Origin: Bacillus infantis NRRL B-14911
Lineage (GTDB): Bacteria; Bacillota; Bacilli; Bacillales; Cytobacillaceae
NCBI RefSeq assembly: GCF_000473245.1
Contig: NC_022524.1
Location: 3,310,501-3,374,500, forward strand
Direction: 5' to 3'
DNA: 64,000 bases
Every line of letters begins with the position of its first letter. The first letter of the stretch is position 1. The notes under the pieces were generated by a model. It was not told where the DNA came from, ran no database searches, and worked only from the letters and a program-made list of their open reading frames with translations. Positions 46,684 to 56,090 of this stretch are shown piece by piece. The translations under genes and the position numbers were made by a program.

Positions 46684-47131
46684 CAAGGATGTCCTTCTGT
46701 CTGCCGAACATTTCTCTTTCTTCCTCATCTGTTTCATGGTCATATCCAAGAAGATGGAGGAATCCGTGAACAGCAAGGAAACCCAGCTCGCGTTCAAAAG
46801 AGTGTCCATATTCACCGGCCTGTTCTTCTGTCCTCTGAATTGATATGATGATATCGCCGAGCACCCTTGGAATACCTTCCCCGGCAATTTCTGTTTCTCC
46901 TTCCCCAAGCTCTTCCATGGCAAAGGAAATAACATCAGTAGGTTTGTCTTTATCGCGGTACTCCCTGTTTATTTCCTGGATACGGTCATTCGTTACAAAG
47001 GTTACGGACAATTCCGAACCAGCTTCAACATTTTCCTTTTCTGCTGCAAAATTCAGCAGCTTTTCAACCTGTTCAATATGGCTGCTTTTTACTTCATTTG
47101 TTTCATCCAAAAAATCAATATTTAAGCTCAT
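46661..47131 (-). CDS. ybeY: endoribonuclease/rRNA maturation factor YbeY
   Basis: A 156-residue zinc metalloprotein needed for 16S rRNA 3'-end processing and ribosome quality control. The zinc motif is [11 protein letters not shown] (about 119-129). The upstream [16 protein letters not shown] segment is also conserved. It is coupled to pgpH by a 4-base ATGA overlap, with AAGGTG as ribosome site, and to dgkA downstream. The block pgpH-ybeY-dgkA-cdd-era is standard for Bacillus. Confidence 0.96.
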   Translation of the reverse strand: MSLNIDFLDETNEVKSSHIEQVEKLLNFAAEKENVEAGSELSVTFVTNDRIQEINREYRDKDKPTDVISFAMEELGEGETEIAGEGIPRVLGDIIISIQRTEEQAGEYGHSFERELGFLAVHGFLHLLGYDHETDEEEREMFGRQKDILDEYGLTR

Positions 47132-49308
47132 GCTTGCTTCACCTTCTGTTTCGTGGATTCTGGATATTCTATTCTGGAATGGAAGATCCCCTTTAGAGTT
47201 TCACAAAAAGTGTGTGCAACGATTTCCAATTCCTTCAGTGTTAAGTCACATTCGTTCAGCTGTTCATCCTGAAGCCTGTCTGAGATGATATTCCTGACAA
47301 GCCCTTCAATTTGTTCAGGTGTCGGATTGGACATGGACCTGACCGCTGCCTCGACACTGTCGGCAATGCCGATGACGGCGATTTCCTTTGACTGTGCTTT
47401 TGGCCCCGGATAACGATAGTCCTCTTCATTGATATCCATACCGTTTTGTTTGGCCTTATGGTAGAAATATTTGAGCAAAGAGGTGCCATGGTGCTGTTCG
47501 GCAATATCGACGATTTCCTTCGGCATTTTGTGCTTTCTCAGCATTTCAGCTCCGTCGACCGCATGGGCAATAATGATATTTTTGCTTGTCTGCGGCGGCA
47601 GCCTGTCATGCGGGTTTTCGATATTCATTTGATTCTCAATAAAAAAATGCGGTCTCTTTGTCTTCCCGATATCATGATAATAGCAGCCTACCCTGGCAAG
47701 GAGGCCATTTGCCCCGATTGCTTCACATGCTGACTCAGCCAGATTTGCCACCATTACACTATGATGGTAGGTCCCCGGCGCCTCAGTCAGGATTTTGCGG
47801 AGCAGCGGATGGTTCGGGTTTGACAGCTCAATCAGCCGCATGGCGGAAAGGATGCCAAAGCTCCCCTCAAAGAACGGAAGCAGGCCGATGGCCAGCACAG
47901 ATGAAGCCACACCGGAGATCAATGCTGTCACTAAGTGGAAGCTGTATTCAACCGCCTCGAAATGAGTATTTCTAAGCAGCATGAGGGCGATGATCACAAC
48001 AAGGTTCACCCCTGCTGCAAACAGCCCTGCCTGAAGAATCTTGGACCTGTTGTTTTGCTTGTTTAAGAATAATATACCCGCAAAGCCTGAGCAAATGATA
48101 TAGATGCCCATATTTATATTCAATGTTCCGGCAGTGCCTTCATTGAACATGACGCTTCCGCAGATGGCAAGGACTATCGTAATCAGAATGGCAAGCCTTT
48201 CATTGATCAGGATTCTGATCAGCATGGCTGCCATTGCAGCCGGAAATATAAAGCCAATTTCCGGATACTGGAGCAGCTGCAGGAGGCTTACGCATTTCAT
48301 CAGCAAAAGCGAAAGGATGAAAATCAGGCTGAACAGCAGGAGGTAATTCTGTTTCAGCTCCTTTTGAACATTCAGCTCATAAAAGTAATAATAGAGTGCA
48401 GCCAGAATGATGGCTACAATCAGGCCCAGCCCCAGAAACGGCTGTATGCTTTTCTGGTTGTCCAGAAGCCCTGTAAGCTCCAGCTGCCTGTAGATTTCCC
48501 TGTTGATCAGCTGGCGCTCTTCCGCGATGATCTGGCCTTGGAGGATTTTGACCGGTTCTACATTCTCTACTGCCTGCTGCCTGAGTTCTTCAGTCGCAGC
48601 CGGGTCATAAAATTCGTTCTGGATGACAGCATATCTGCCAAGCTCAATAGCCGAGCTTCTCAAATTCGTGCTCAGACTGGTATATTTCAGCTCTTCCTCC
48701 ACCCTCTTTTTGCTGTTTTCAACTTCATCAGCAGGGATTTTACTGCCCATCACATTGTTGATCGCCGTTACAGTAAGGTCCCTTGCAATCGTAAGCTCGT
48801 CCTTGGACGCCTGCAGAAGCGGTGACAGGACCGCATCAGAGACTTCCTTCGTCACATTATCTGTCAGCTTTTCCTTGAGCATTTTCAGTTTTTCCGAAGA
48901 AGAAGGCGGAACATATGCAGTTTCCTGTTCTCCATCACCCTGTTCATTACCGCTTTGTGCCGCTTCCTCGCTTATCTCTTCGTTAACTTCCGCTGCGGAA
49001 TCAAATATGGAAGTGATCAGATCGACACGGTTCTGATTGATTTCCTTTTTGACTATGTATACATCGGTCACCTGGTCGGCGGCCGCCTTCTTTTCCTTCT
49101 CGGTGTTCGCCTTGTCTTCTATTGTAATCGGTGAGCGGATTGTCTGTTCAGCCACAGAAAATAGGCTTATGTCGAGCTTTTCGGGCTTTACATTGCTGAA
49201 CATGGCGGCATATAGTACGATGCCGAGCAGAAGAAATAAGACGACTCTAAAGAATGTCATATCCAACAGGTTTCTGACCTTTGCCAACTGGCGCTGTAAT
49301 TTTTCCAT
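47128..49308 (-). CDS. pgpH: 7TM-HD cyclic-di-AMP phosphodiesterase PgpH
   Basis: A 726-residue membrane protein. First helix (about 20-40), a large extracellular 7TMR-HDED domain (about 45-270), seven helices (about 280-480), then a cytoplasmic HD phosphodiesterase domain. The HD catalytic residues lie in [14 protein letters not shown] (about 535) and [13 protein letters not shown] (about 575), with [13 protein letters not shown] near 610. It hydrolyses c-di-AMP. ATG at 49308 follows GGAGGGGG; the ATG at 49353 lacks a site. Confidence 0.95.
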   Translation of the reverse strand: MEKLQRQLAKVRNLLDMTFFRVVLFLLLGIVLYAAMFSNVKPEKLDISLFSVAEQTIRSPITIEDKANTEKEKKAAADQVTDVYIVKKEINQNRVDLITSIFDSAAEVNEEISEEAAQSGNEQGDGEQETAYVPPSSSEKLKMLKEKLTDNVTKEVSDAVLSPLLQASKDELTIARDLTVTAINNVMGSKIPADEVENSKKRVEEELKYTSLSTNLRSSAIELGRYAVIQNEFYDPAATEELRQQAVENVEPVKILQGQIIAEERQLINREIYRQLELTGLLDNQKSIQPFLGLGLIVAIILAALYYYFYELNVQKELKQNYLLLFSLIFILSLLLMKCVSLLQLLQYPEIGFIFPAAMAAMLIRILINERLAILITIVLAICGSVMFNEGTAGTLNINMGIYIICSGFAGILFLNKQNNRSKILQAGLFAAGVNLVVIIALMLLRNTHFEAVEYSFHLVTALISGVASSVLAIGLLPFFEGSFGILSAMRLIELSNPNHPLLRKILTEAPGTYHHSVMVANLAESACEAIGANGLLARVGCYYHDIGKTKRPHFFIENQMNIENPHDRLPPQTSKNIIIAHAVDGAEMLRKHKMPKEIVDIAEQHHGTSLLKYFYHKAKQNGMDINEEDYRYPGPKAQSKEIAVIGIADSVEAAVRSMSNPTPEQIEGLVRNIISDRLQDEQLNECDLTLKELEIVAHTFCETLKGIFHSRIEYPESTKQKVKQA

Positions 49309-49475
49309 GCTTCCCCCTCCTATCCAGGCATAAGCAGGGCCGGATAAGCTCACATTTAATTTGAACTACGATTATGTAAAATGATAACAGTTTTTCCGTC
49401 AAGTTTCACCCTCTATTCACATCAACTTGGCGAAACAGAGGGTTTGCCTGCCGGCAGGTCCTTTTCAGACAGAAT

Positions 49476-49501
49476 AAAAACCGCCCACCAGGACGGTTTT
49501 T
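49476..49501 (-). terminator. terminator downstream of phoH
   Basis: AAAAACCG (49476-49483) pairs with CGGTTTTT (49494-49501), with A/T runs on both sides. Confidence 0.75.
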
Positions 49502-49502
49502 A

Positions 49503-50465
49503 TTATTGGTCTGTTTTTTCGTAAGCTGAAATAATCCGGGCTACAAGCGGATGGCGGACGACATCGCTTTGCTCCAGGTAAGAGAAGGAAATTCCTTTTA
49601 CAGCAGACAGGATATCTTCTGAAGCAATCAGCCCGGAACGGACTCCCTTCGGAAGGTCGACCTGTGTACGGTCACCGGTGATGACCATCTTGGAGCCGAA
49701 GCCCAGCCTGGTCAGGAACATTTTCATCTGAGCCTGTGTTGTATTCTGTGCTTCGTCAAGAATGACAAATGCATCATCAAGCGTACGGCCCCTCATATAG
49801 GCAAGGGGGGCTATTTCAATGGTACCCCTCTCGATCAGCCTTTGAGTATGTTCGGCGCCAAGGATGTCATGCAGGGCATCGTAAAGCGGCCGCAGGTAAG
49901 GATCGACCTTTTCTTTCAGATCCCCAGGAAGGAAGCCAAGGCTTTCGCCTGCTTCAACAGCCGGCCTGGTCAGGATTATTCTCTTTACATTCCCATTTTT
50001 CAATGCATTGACTGCCATCACAACAGCCAGATAGGTCTTGCCTGTACCTGCAGGGCCAATTCCAAATACCAGATCATTTGTTTTAATCGCATTTATATAT
50101 TGGCGCTGCCCAAGCGTTTTTACCCTAATGGACTTGCCTTTTGCATTCTTCGTTATTTCCTCTTCATACAGGTCGCTGAAATATTCAAGTGTGCCTTTTT
50201 TGGCCATCTGGATACTGTACATAACATCCCTGCCGCTGATATTGATTCCTTTGCGGATCACATAAATGAGTTTGTCCAGGATTTGGCCGGCAAGCTCGAC
50301 AGCATCTGCCTCGCCGGACACGAAAATCGTTTCTCCCCGTGTGACGACAGACACATTCAGTTCCTGTTCGATTATTTTCAGGTTGGCATCCGAATTCCCG
50401 ATCAGTGCTATTGCTTCATTAGGATCTTCCAGATGAACATTCATGGTTTTTAAGTCTTCTGTCAT
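49503..50465 (-). CDS. phoH: PhoH family ATPase
   Basis: A 320-residue cytoplasmic P-loop ATPase/RNA-associated protein. An N-terminal KH-like segment (about 12-75: IALIGNSDANLKIIEQEL) precedes the PhoH domain with Walker A FGIGPAGTGKTYLAV (about 139), LTRPAVEAGESLGFLPGD, Walker B AFVILDEAQNTT (about 240) and ITGDRTQVDLP. The role is probably in RNA metabolism with the neighbouring ybeY. It overlaps yqfD by four bases. An AGGAGA site precedes the ATG. Confidence 0.94.
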   Translation of the reverse strand: MTEDLKTMNVHLEDPNEAIALIGNSDANLKIIEQELNVSVVTRGETIFVSGEADAVELAGQILDKLIYVIRKGINISGRDVMYSIQMAKKGTLEYFSDLYEEEITKNAKGKSIRVKTLGQRQYINAIKTNDLVFGIGPAGTGKTYLAVVMAVNALKNGNVKRIILTRPAVEAGESLGFLPGDLKEKVDPYLRPLYDALHDILGAEHTQRLIERGTIEIAPLAYMRGRTLDDAFVILDEAQNTTQAQMKMFLTRLGFGSKMVITGDRTQVDLPKGVRSGLIASEDILSAVKGISFSYLEQSDVVRHPLVARIISAYEKTDQ

Positions 50466-51655
50466 TCTGTGTCTCCTTGGATAATGGATTGTCCTTCTGC
50501 AATATTCTCAATAATTTGGAAATGTATTGCTATAAATACTTTACCATTCTCTACGGATTGGTGCAAAATTTTTTCTCCCTTGATCTTAGCATCCTCACTC
50601 AAGCTGTTTTTTATATCTTTTCTGGCCAAATCTTTTGCCACTTCAAAGGCTTCCTCATTGGAGTAAATCCTTGTAACGGTTTCACTTTCCCGCATGGTCC
50701 TGCTTGTAAAGCCGAGAGGGAGGGTCCATTTCAGGAATTTAATGTCCTTTCTGTTCTCTTCTATCTCATATTCACTGAATTCCGGTTTGCCAAACCCCCA
50801 GACAGGAATTGAAAAATTTCCTATGTCAAAATAATATTTCCTTTTTTCTCCTCCGCTGAACACCTGGAGGGTGCTCTTAAGCGGAAGTTTCACCTCGGAT
50901 TTATACCAGGTCTCCCCCCAGATTTCCCCTTTTGCCGGTACCGTCTGTGTTTGGTCGTCCTGGCCGATGATGCCTGAAACCAGAAGCTGGCCTGGGATGA
51001 CATGGTCATTTACGCTGACAACAGGCTTGCCTTCTTCCACGAACATGTCCAAAATCACAGCCTTCTTTTTGGCAACCAGGTGTCTTGGGCTCAAAAGCTC
51101 CGGCTTATCCGGCTCGTTTTTCTCCACCACCTGGAAGTGGTAGGTTGTCCCCTTGAGCTCCACACCTACCCAGGTGATCTCATCCACTTCGTTGGATAGC
51201 TCACGCTGGATTCCTTCTACATTTTTGACAAAAAACTGAAGTTTACCTTTGCGGATGCCCATTTCGTCAAGCTGCCTGCGGATTTTATATTCAGTAGCAG
51301 GATCTGCCCCTTTGATTTCAATTCCCCATACCATATTGGACAAAAGGATCAGGATAACAAGGAAAGAGGCGGCACCAAAAAGAAAACCGCTGTTTTTGAG
51401 ACTTCTTTTCAGCAGAAAGGGCAGGCCTGCTCGATGAAGGAATTCAATCCTGCATCCGCTCTTCCTTACTGACGCACGGAGCCGCTTTACGTCAGTCAGC
51501 TTTATTTTAAAGGTAACCGCTTGCTCTCCATGCCTTTTTACCTGCCAGACCATGATGCCGTTCCTGGTCAGTGAGTTGATCAGCCGTTCAATGCCGGAGC
51601 CCGCAGCCTTTACAGTGATTATTCCAGAATAAAAAGCAATCCATTGATTCTTCAT
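50462..51655 (-). CDS. yqfD: sporulation protein YqfD
   Basis: A 397-residue membrane protein of the YqfD family, expressed in the sporulating mother cell in B. subtilis. A soluble N-terminal domain (about 1-85) precedes one membrane helix (about 92-112), followed by a large extracytoplasmic region with HLVAKKKAVILDMFVEEG and a Lys/Glu-rich C-terminus. Its stop overlaps phoH. AGGGAAGG precedes the ATG. It follows yqfC by 70 bases, the conserved yqfC-yqfD pair. Confidence 0.92.
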   Translation of the reverse strand: MKNQWIAFYSGIITVKAAGSGIERLINSLTRNGIMVWQVKRHGEQAVTFKIKLTDVKRLRASVRKSGCRIEFLHRAGLPFLLKRSLKNSGFLFGAASFLVILILLSNMVWGIEIKGADPATEYKIRRQLDEMGIRKGKLQFFVKNVEGIQRELSNEVDEITWVGVELKGTTYHFQVVEKNEPDKPELLSPRHLVAKKKAVILDMFVEEGKPVVSVNDHVIPGQLLVSGIIGQDDQTQTVPAKGEIWGETWYKSEVKLPLKSTLQVFSGGEKRKYYFDIGNFSIPVWGFGKPEFSEYEIEENRKDIKFLKWTLPLGFTSRTMRESETVTRIYSNEEAFEVAKDLARKDIKNSLSEDAKIKGEKILHQSVENGKVFIAIHFQIIENIAEGQSIIQGDTE

Positions 51656-51725
51656 TTTCCTTCCCTCCGGATCTCTTTTTCAGCCAGCCCTGCGGTTCAA
51701 AAGAATCACCGCATGGCACTGGCCA

Positions 51726-52010
51726 TTATTCGTCTATATACTGCACCTGGTCGATTTTGCCTTCCAGCAGTATCTCTTCAGGGAGTATGGTCTTAATGAC
51801 AAAGGTGCTTCCTTTGATGAGCAGCTGCCCTTGCTTGAGCAGAAGCCTGAGCTCTTTATCACTAAAAGCAATCAGTCCGCGGTGGTTCTCAATATATATA
51901 TGAATTTGCCCAATCATTGTTATCCGGGGTAAATCCATCATGACATCTTGAGGAAGCTCCATTTGGTTGGTCATCCAGCTGCGAATGTATTGTCCCCACT
52001 TTTTAGCCAT
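51726..52010 (-). CDS. yqfC: sporulation protein YqfC
   Basis: A 94-residue YabP/YqfC-family protein with a short basic N-terminus and a beta-rich core (ITMIGQIHIYIENHRGLI and LLIKGSTFVIKTI). In B. subtilis yqfC-yqfD are controlled by sigma-E. AAAGGGGG is the ribosome site 11 bases before the ATG, but it lies in the 3' arm of a strong terminator hairpin whose T8 tract directly touches the start codon. Expression from upstream transcripts should therefore be poor. Confidence 0.93.
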   Translation of the reverse strand: MAKKWGQYIRSWMTNQMELPQDVMMDLPRITMIGQIHIYIENHRGLIAFSDKELRLLLKQGQLLIKGSTFVIKTILPEEILLEGKIDQVQYIDE

Positions 52011-52060
52011 AAAAAAAAGAACCCCCTTTCATCTCATATGTATGAGATGGAAGAAGGTTC
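52011..52060 (-). terminator. terminator hairpin overlapping the yqfC ribosome site
   Basis: On the minus strand a 19-base arm (plus 52042-52060) pairs with 52019-52037 with two G-T pairs and one mismatch around ACAT, followed by eight T (52011-52018). It ends the nfeD-floA operon 33 bases after the last stop and contains the yqfC AAAGGGGG site. The apex reads CATACATA, like a sigma-E -10. Confidence 0.9.
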
Positions 52061-52092
52061 TAGCACTCTTTTTATTCGTTAATGCCGCCCGT

Positions 52093-52560
52093 TCAGCGTC
52101 TGTGCAGCCTGCGCGGGTTCTTTGACCGGGGGGGCCCGAGGATTTCTGACCAGACTATTGCGTCCGCAAGCTTTTCCCGGCTTACTGCAGCCCGTCCGGC
52201 AGGTTCAGCTTTAGTGCTCTTCTCAGGTTTTCCAGCAGCATTGCGTGCATTCTGAACCCTTCTTTCCAGCAGATCCTGCCTTTCAGAAAGCCTCCTTGCG
52301 CGTTCTTCTGCCTGCACTTTTCTTTCCTGATAATAAGACTCCATGCTTTCGAGCGTTTGCCGTCCTGCTTCCTTAACCGGTACAGCCGGTTTTTCCTCCG
52401 GCTCATACCCGGCATCGGCATACGGTCCCGGTTCAGGCTCCGCATTCCCCTGCTGCTGTGCCGGTCCCGTAGTGCCGCCGCGTTTTGCCTTGCTGAAAAG
52501 TGAGGAGATGATGCCGATCAGCACAACTAGAATAAATGGATTTTCCAATAAGAATTCCAA
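52093..52560 (-). CDS. hypothetical protein, third gene of the nfeD-floA operon
   Basis: A 155-residue protein with one N-terminal membrane anchor (about 7-22: PFILVVLIGIISSLFS), a Pro/Glu-rich linker (about 28-65), a charged coiled coil (about 68-110) and a conserved-looking C-terminus (EKLADAIVWSEILGPPRSKNP). The start is TTG at 52560, seven bases after AAAGGAGG. By position it corresponds to yqfB of the B. subtilis sigma-W operon yqeZ-yqfA-yqfB, but I cannot confirm homology by eye. It is last in the operon before the terminator. Confidence 0.75.
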   Translation of the reverse strand: MEFLLENPFILVVLIGIISSLFSKAKRGGTTGPAQQQGNAEPEPGPYADAGYEPEEKPAVPVKEAGRQTLESMESYYQERKVQAEERARRLSERQDLLERRVQNARNAAGKPEKSTKAEPAGRAAVSREKLADAIVWSEILGPPRSKNPRRLHRR

Positions 52561-52595
52561 GGAGAATCCTCCTTTCCCAGCATATTCCCGGCTAG

Positions 52596-53594
52596 TTAGT
52601 CATTATTTTTCCCATCCATGCCTGGATCTGTTGTTCTTCCAATTGAACCCCTCATATCCGTATCAGCAGATATATTCTGGATGTTCATGTAATCCATCAC
52701 CCCGAGATTACCTGACCGGAGAGCTTCTGACATCGCAAGGGGGACTTTGGCTTCTGCTTCGACAACCTTTGCTCTCATTTCTTCTACTTTTGCTTTCATT
52801 TCCTGCTCCTGGGCAACGGCCATTGCACGCCTTTCCTCAGCCTTAGCCTGGGCGATCTTCTTATCTGCTTCCGCCTGCTCAGTCTGAAGCTCAGCACCGA
52901 TATTCTTGCCGATGTCCACATCCGCGATATCAATGGACAGGATTTCAAATGCCGTGCCTGCATCAAGGCCCTTGGACAGAACTGTCTGAGAGATCATGTC
53001 AGGATTTTCAAGTACTTTCTTATGATTATCCGAAGAACCGATAGTCGAAACAATCCCTTCACCTACACGGGCTACGATTGTTTCTTCCCCGGCTCCCCCT
53101 ACAAGCCGCTCAATATTTGCCCGGACCGTGATCCGCGCTTTAGCTTTGACTTCTATCCCATCCATTGCCACACCGGCAATGAACGGTGTTTCAATCACCT
53201 TAGGATTGACGCTCATTTGTACAGCTTCCAGAACGTCACGTCCAGCAAGGTCGATAGCGGCGGTTCTCTCAAAGCTCAATTCAATATTGGCCCTGTGTGC
53301 GGCTATCAGTGCGTTTACAACCCTATCCACATTACCTCCGGCCAAATAATGGCTCTCAAGCTGATTTGTTGTAACATCCAGACCCGCTTTATGGGCTTTA
53401 ATCAAAGGATTGATGACCCTATTCGGGATGACCCGGCGGAGCCTCATTCCAATCAACGTGAAGATGCTGACCCTGACGCCTGCCGCCAGGGCGGAAATCC
53501 AGAGTGCCACTGGTACGAAAGTAAACAGCACCGCCAGCAGAATAACGGCCAAAACCACGGCTACTAAAATAAATACAGTTCCTTCTCCTAACAT
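52596..53594 (-). CDS. floA: flotillin-like protein FloA
   Basis: A 332-residue scaffold protein of membrane microdomains. An N-terminal hydrophobic hairpin (about 5-45) is inserted in the membrane. An SPFH-like domain follows (about 50-230: [22 protein letters not shown]), then a coiled coil rich in EA/KA repeats (about 235-295: [19 protein letters not shown]). The length matches B. subtilis FloA (331). AAGGAGG precedes the ATG. It is the middle gene of the nfeD-floA-hypothetical operon with a sigma-W promoter. Confidence 0.96.
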   Translation of the reverse strand: MLGEGTVFILVAVVLAVILLAVLFTFVPVALWISALAAGVRVSIFTLIGMRLRRVIPNRVINPLIKAHKAGLDVTTNQLESHYLAGGNVDRVVNALIAAHRANIELSFERTAAIDLAGRDVLEAVQMSVNPKVIETPFIAGVAMDGIEVKAKARITVRANIERLVGGAGEETIVARVGEGIVSTIGSSDNHKKVLENPDMISQTVLSKGLDAGTAFEILSIDIADVDIGKNIGAELQTEQAEADKKIAQAKAEERRAMAVAQEQEMKAKVEEMRAKVVEAEAKVPLAMSEALRSGNLGVMDYMNIQNISADTDMRGSIGRTTDPGMDGKNND

Positions 53595-53645
53595 TATGTT
53601 CCTCCTTAAAATCTATTTGTCATCCCTGTTTCCACGGGAGTCCAT

Positions 53646-54986
53646 TCATTGATCGGCTTTTTTTTCCATATCAAGCATTTCTCTCACAACAATCCGGGAG
53701 CCTTCTGCTTTTACGACCCTTAACCTTGCCCCTTTCTGGATAAAACCGCCTTCGCTGACAACATCGATTCTTTCATCCTCGAGCACAGCCGTCCCGGCCG
53801 GCCTTAATGCAGTCAGAGCATAGCCTTCAAGACCAATAAGCTCTGCACGCGTCTTGTTTGAGATATACCCTTTCTCAGTGCTTGTCGAATCGCTCAATAT
53901 AATTTTCCTGAAGAATTTCATTTTTTTACCAAACACCTTTATCATTAAGATGGATACCAAAATAGAAATGCCAATGGCAATCAAAATGGATACGGCCGTA
54001 TGGACAACGTTGTCAGTTGCAAGAAACAAGCTTCCTACAACCGAAACAAGGCCTATTGCCCCGGCAATCCCTCCTGGAAGGAAAAACTCCAGTATGATCA
54101 GCCCCAGGCCGACCAAAAACAAAACGATGGACTCATATCCTGCCAGGCCTGCAACCATATGGCCGTAAAAAAACAGCAGGAGGGCAGCAAGTCCCATCGA
54201 TCCCGGGATGCCGAATCCCGGCGAGTAAAGCTCAAGCACAAGTCCCAGGCTGCCGACAGACAAGAGAATCGGCACAACAACCGGGTGGGTGATAAAACGG
54301 GCTATTTTCTCTGCAAAGCTTTCATCCAGGCTCCTGATCTCTGCCCCTGAGTAGCCAAGAGTGTCCAGCAGTTCATCAAGAGATGAAACAGTGCCTTCAG
54401 AATACCCTGCCTGCTCTGCCTGCTCTGATGTCAAAGTGAGAAGCTTCCCTTTTGGGGCGCCATATTCCGGCAGATCAACCGACTCATCCGCCATGGCCAG
54501 TGCTATCTCCGGATCCCTGCCAGACTGGTTAGCAGCACTCTTCATTGCACTCAGCCAATAGGATTCCGCTTTCTTTCCTGCGGTGTTCCCTGATTGATCG
54601 ATAATGGCAGCAGATCCCATGACAGCACCAGGCACCATGTATATTTCATCCATATTCAAAGAGATATAGGCACCGGCCGACAGGGCCTGATTATTGACAA
54701 AGGACACCGTCTTCAATTCTGTTTCCGCAAGCAGCTTGCCTATTTTCCCGGCAGCATCCACTGCGCCCCCAGGTGTATCCATTTCAAAAATAATGGCAGA
54801 AGCCCCATTCTCTTCAGCGGTGCTGACAGCCCTGTTCAAAAATGCATAAAGGCCTTTTTCCACTGTTTCTTCAATGGGAACAACATATACCACTTCATTA
54901 TCAGCATTCCCTTTTTCGGGAATCAGCATAATCATCAGGATGCCCAAAAACGCCAGCAGAGTGACTGCCCTTCTGAGAGCCACCAT
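53646..54986 (-). CDS. nfeD: NfeD-like membrane serine protease homologue (YqeZ)
   Basis: A 446-residue protein. A signal peptide or anchor (about 8-30) precedes a ClpP-like protease domain (about 36-215) with FEMDTPGGAVDAAG, the Ser-bearing NNQALSAGAYISLN (about 100) and GAVMGSAAII. Four to five membrane helices follow (about 235-360). The C-terminal NfeD OB-fold domain (about 380-446) has GLEGYALTALRPAGTAVLED. It works with FloA, encoded 51 bases downstream. ATG at 54986 follows AAAGGAGG; a sigma-W promoter lies about 40-70 bases upstream. Confidence 0.94.
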   Translation of the reverse strand: MVALRRAVTLLAFLGILMIMLIPEKGNADNEVVYVVPIEETVEKGLYAFLNRAVSTAEENGASAIIFEMDTPGGAVDAAGKIGKLLAETELKTVSFVNNQALSAGAYISLNMDEIYMVPGAVMGSAAIIDQSGNTAGKKAESYWLSAMKSAANQSGRDPEIALAMADESVDLPEYGAPKGKLLTLTSEQAEQAGYSEGTVSSLDELLDTLGYSGAEIRSLDESFAEKIARFITHPVVVPILLSVGSLGLVLELYSPGFGIPGSMGLAALLLFFYGHMVAGLAGYESIVLFLVGLGLIILEFFLPGGIAGAIGLVSVVGSLFLATDNVVHTAVSILIAIGISILVSILMIKVFGKKMKFFRKIILSDSTSTEKGYISNKTRAELIGLEGYALTALRPAGTAVLEDERIDVVSEGGFIQKGARLRVVKAEGSRIVVREMLDMEKKADQ

Positions 54987-55027
54987 TTTCTCCTCCTTTC
55001 CCAAACAAAAGTTAATCTTCTTTTACT

Positions 55028-55053
55028 TACGTTTTAAAAAGAAAAAAGATTCA
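55028..55053 (-). promoter_or_regulatory. sigma-W promoter of nfeD-floA
   Basis: The minus strand shows TGAATC (55048-55053), exactly 16 bases, then CGTA (55028-55031). The consensus is TGAAAC-N16-CGTA. The B. subtilis yqeZ-yqfAB operon is a known sigma-W target. Confidence 0.85.
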
Positions 55054-55168
55054 TTTTTAGCACATTTTCTCTGTTCGGCATTATTTTTTCCTATGTAATA
55101 GTTTTTAACAGCGGCACACCTTCCATACGTACCCTGAATTTATTGCAATATGCCGCTCACAAGCAATA

Positions 55169-55201
55169 AAAAGACCGCAGGCAGATTGCTTGCGGTCTTT
55201 T
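55169..55201 (-). terminator. terminator downstream of yqeY
   Basis: AAAAGACCGCA (55169-55179) pairs with TGCGGTCTTTT (55191-55201). Confidence 0.9.
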
Positions 55202-55212
55202 GGCATACTTTT

Positions 55213-55656
55213 TCATGAAAGGTGTTGTTGTACAAGTTTATTTACAAGTGAGCCGTCCGCTTTGCCTTTTACTTTAGGCATAATGGCAGACATCACTTTT
55301 CCCATATCGGCTTTTCCTGATGCTCCAGTTTCTTCGATTGTCTCCTGGACAATCTTTGATACTTCATCCTCAGACAGCTGCTTGGGCATATATAGCTCGA
55401 CGAATATCAATTCGTTCCGCAATTTTTCAACAAGGTCTTCACGACCTGCTTTTTCAAATTCATGGAGGGAGTCCTTGCGTTGTTTCACTTCGCGAGAAAG
55501 GACAGTTAACTCCTGCTCTTCGTTAAGCTCTCCGCCAAGCTTGATGGCTTCATTCTGCAGAGATGCTTTAATCATCCGAATGACAGTGAGTTTATCTTTT
55601 TCTTTGTTTTTCATCGCTTGTTTCATATCATCATTTAAACGCTCGAGAAGACTCAT
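55213..55656 (-). CDS. yqeY: GatB/YqeY domain protein
   Basis: A 147-residue cytoplasmic helical protein with the YqeY fold, related to the tRNA-binding tail of the GatB amidotransferase subunit. Seen: [33 protein letters not shown] (about 6-38) and [26 protein letters not shown] (about 112-137). A role in translation is suspected but unproven. It lies 17 bases after rpsU and is probably co-transcribed with it. AGGGTG precedes the ATG. Confidence 0.94.
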   Translation of the reverse strand: MSLLERLNDDMKQAMKNKEKDKLTVIRMIKASLQNEAIKLGGELNEEQELTVLSREVKQRKDSLHEFEKAGREDLVEKLRNELIFVELYMPKQLSEDEVSKIVQETIEETGASGKADMGKVMSAIMPKVKGKADGSLVNKLVQQHLS

Positions 55657-55673
55657 AGTTGATACACCCTCTC

Positions 55674-55847
55674 TTAGAACTTACGTTTTCTAGCAGCTTC
55701 GGACTTCTTCTTGCGCTTTACACTAGGTTTTTCGTAGAATTCGCGCTTTCTCGCCTCTTGTAAAGTACCTGTTTTAGATACAGAACGTTTGAAGCGACGA
55801 AGAGCATCTTCAAGCGATTCGTTCTTTTTAACGACTGTTTTAGACAT
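55674..55847 (-). CDS. rpsU: 30S ribosomal protein bS21
   Basis: A 57-residue basic small-subunit protein near the anti-Shine-Dalgarno region of 16S rRNA. It begins [20 protein letters not shown] and ends with the Arg/Lys-rich [14 protein letters not shown]. The ATG at 55847 follows GGAGGG; an in-frame ATG at 55877 has no site. The length is identical to B. subtilis S21. It is first in rpsU-yqeY. Confidence 0.97.
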   Translation of the reverse strand: MSKTVVKKNESLEDALRRFKRSVSKTGTLQEARKREFYEKPSVKRKKKSEAARKRKF

Positions 55848-56090
55848 TCTCTTTCCCTCCCTCCGAGCACAACACACTTACATCAGAAACATAGATTTCC
55901 ATGTACCTTGCAATTATAATATAACAGTGATACAAGGTCAACTGTAATTCATCACGGGCAGGTGCAGTTTTTTTTTTGCAGGCTCTGTCCTTTCATTTAA
56001 TTTACCATAGAAGCGGTAAAATTAAACCCTTTTCGCAAGGCATGTCCAGTCCCGTTCCTTCATAGAGTTTAAATGAAGGAGTGAGAACGC

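Noticed and set aside
46684-46935. N-terminal extension of dgkA
   Set aside because: It would overlap ybeY almost completely; the ATG at 46683 has a ribosome site and gives the family length.
52061-52070. TAGCACTC resembling a CIRCE half-site
   Set aside because: No second half at the nine-base spacing; the gene downstream is not a heat-shock gene.
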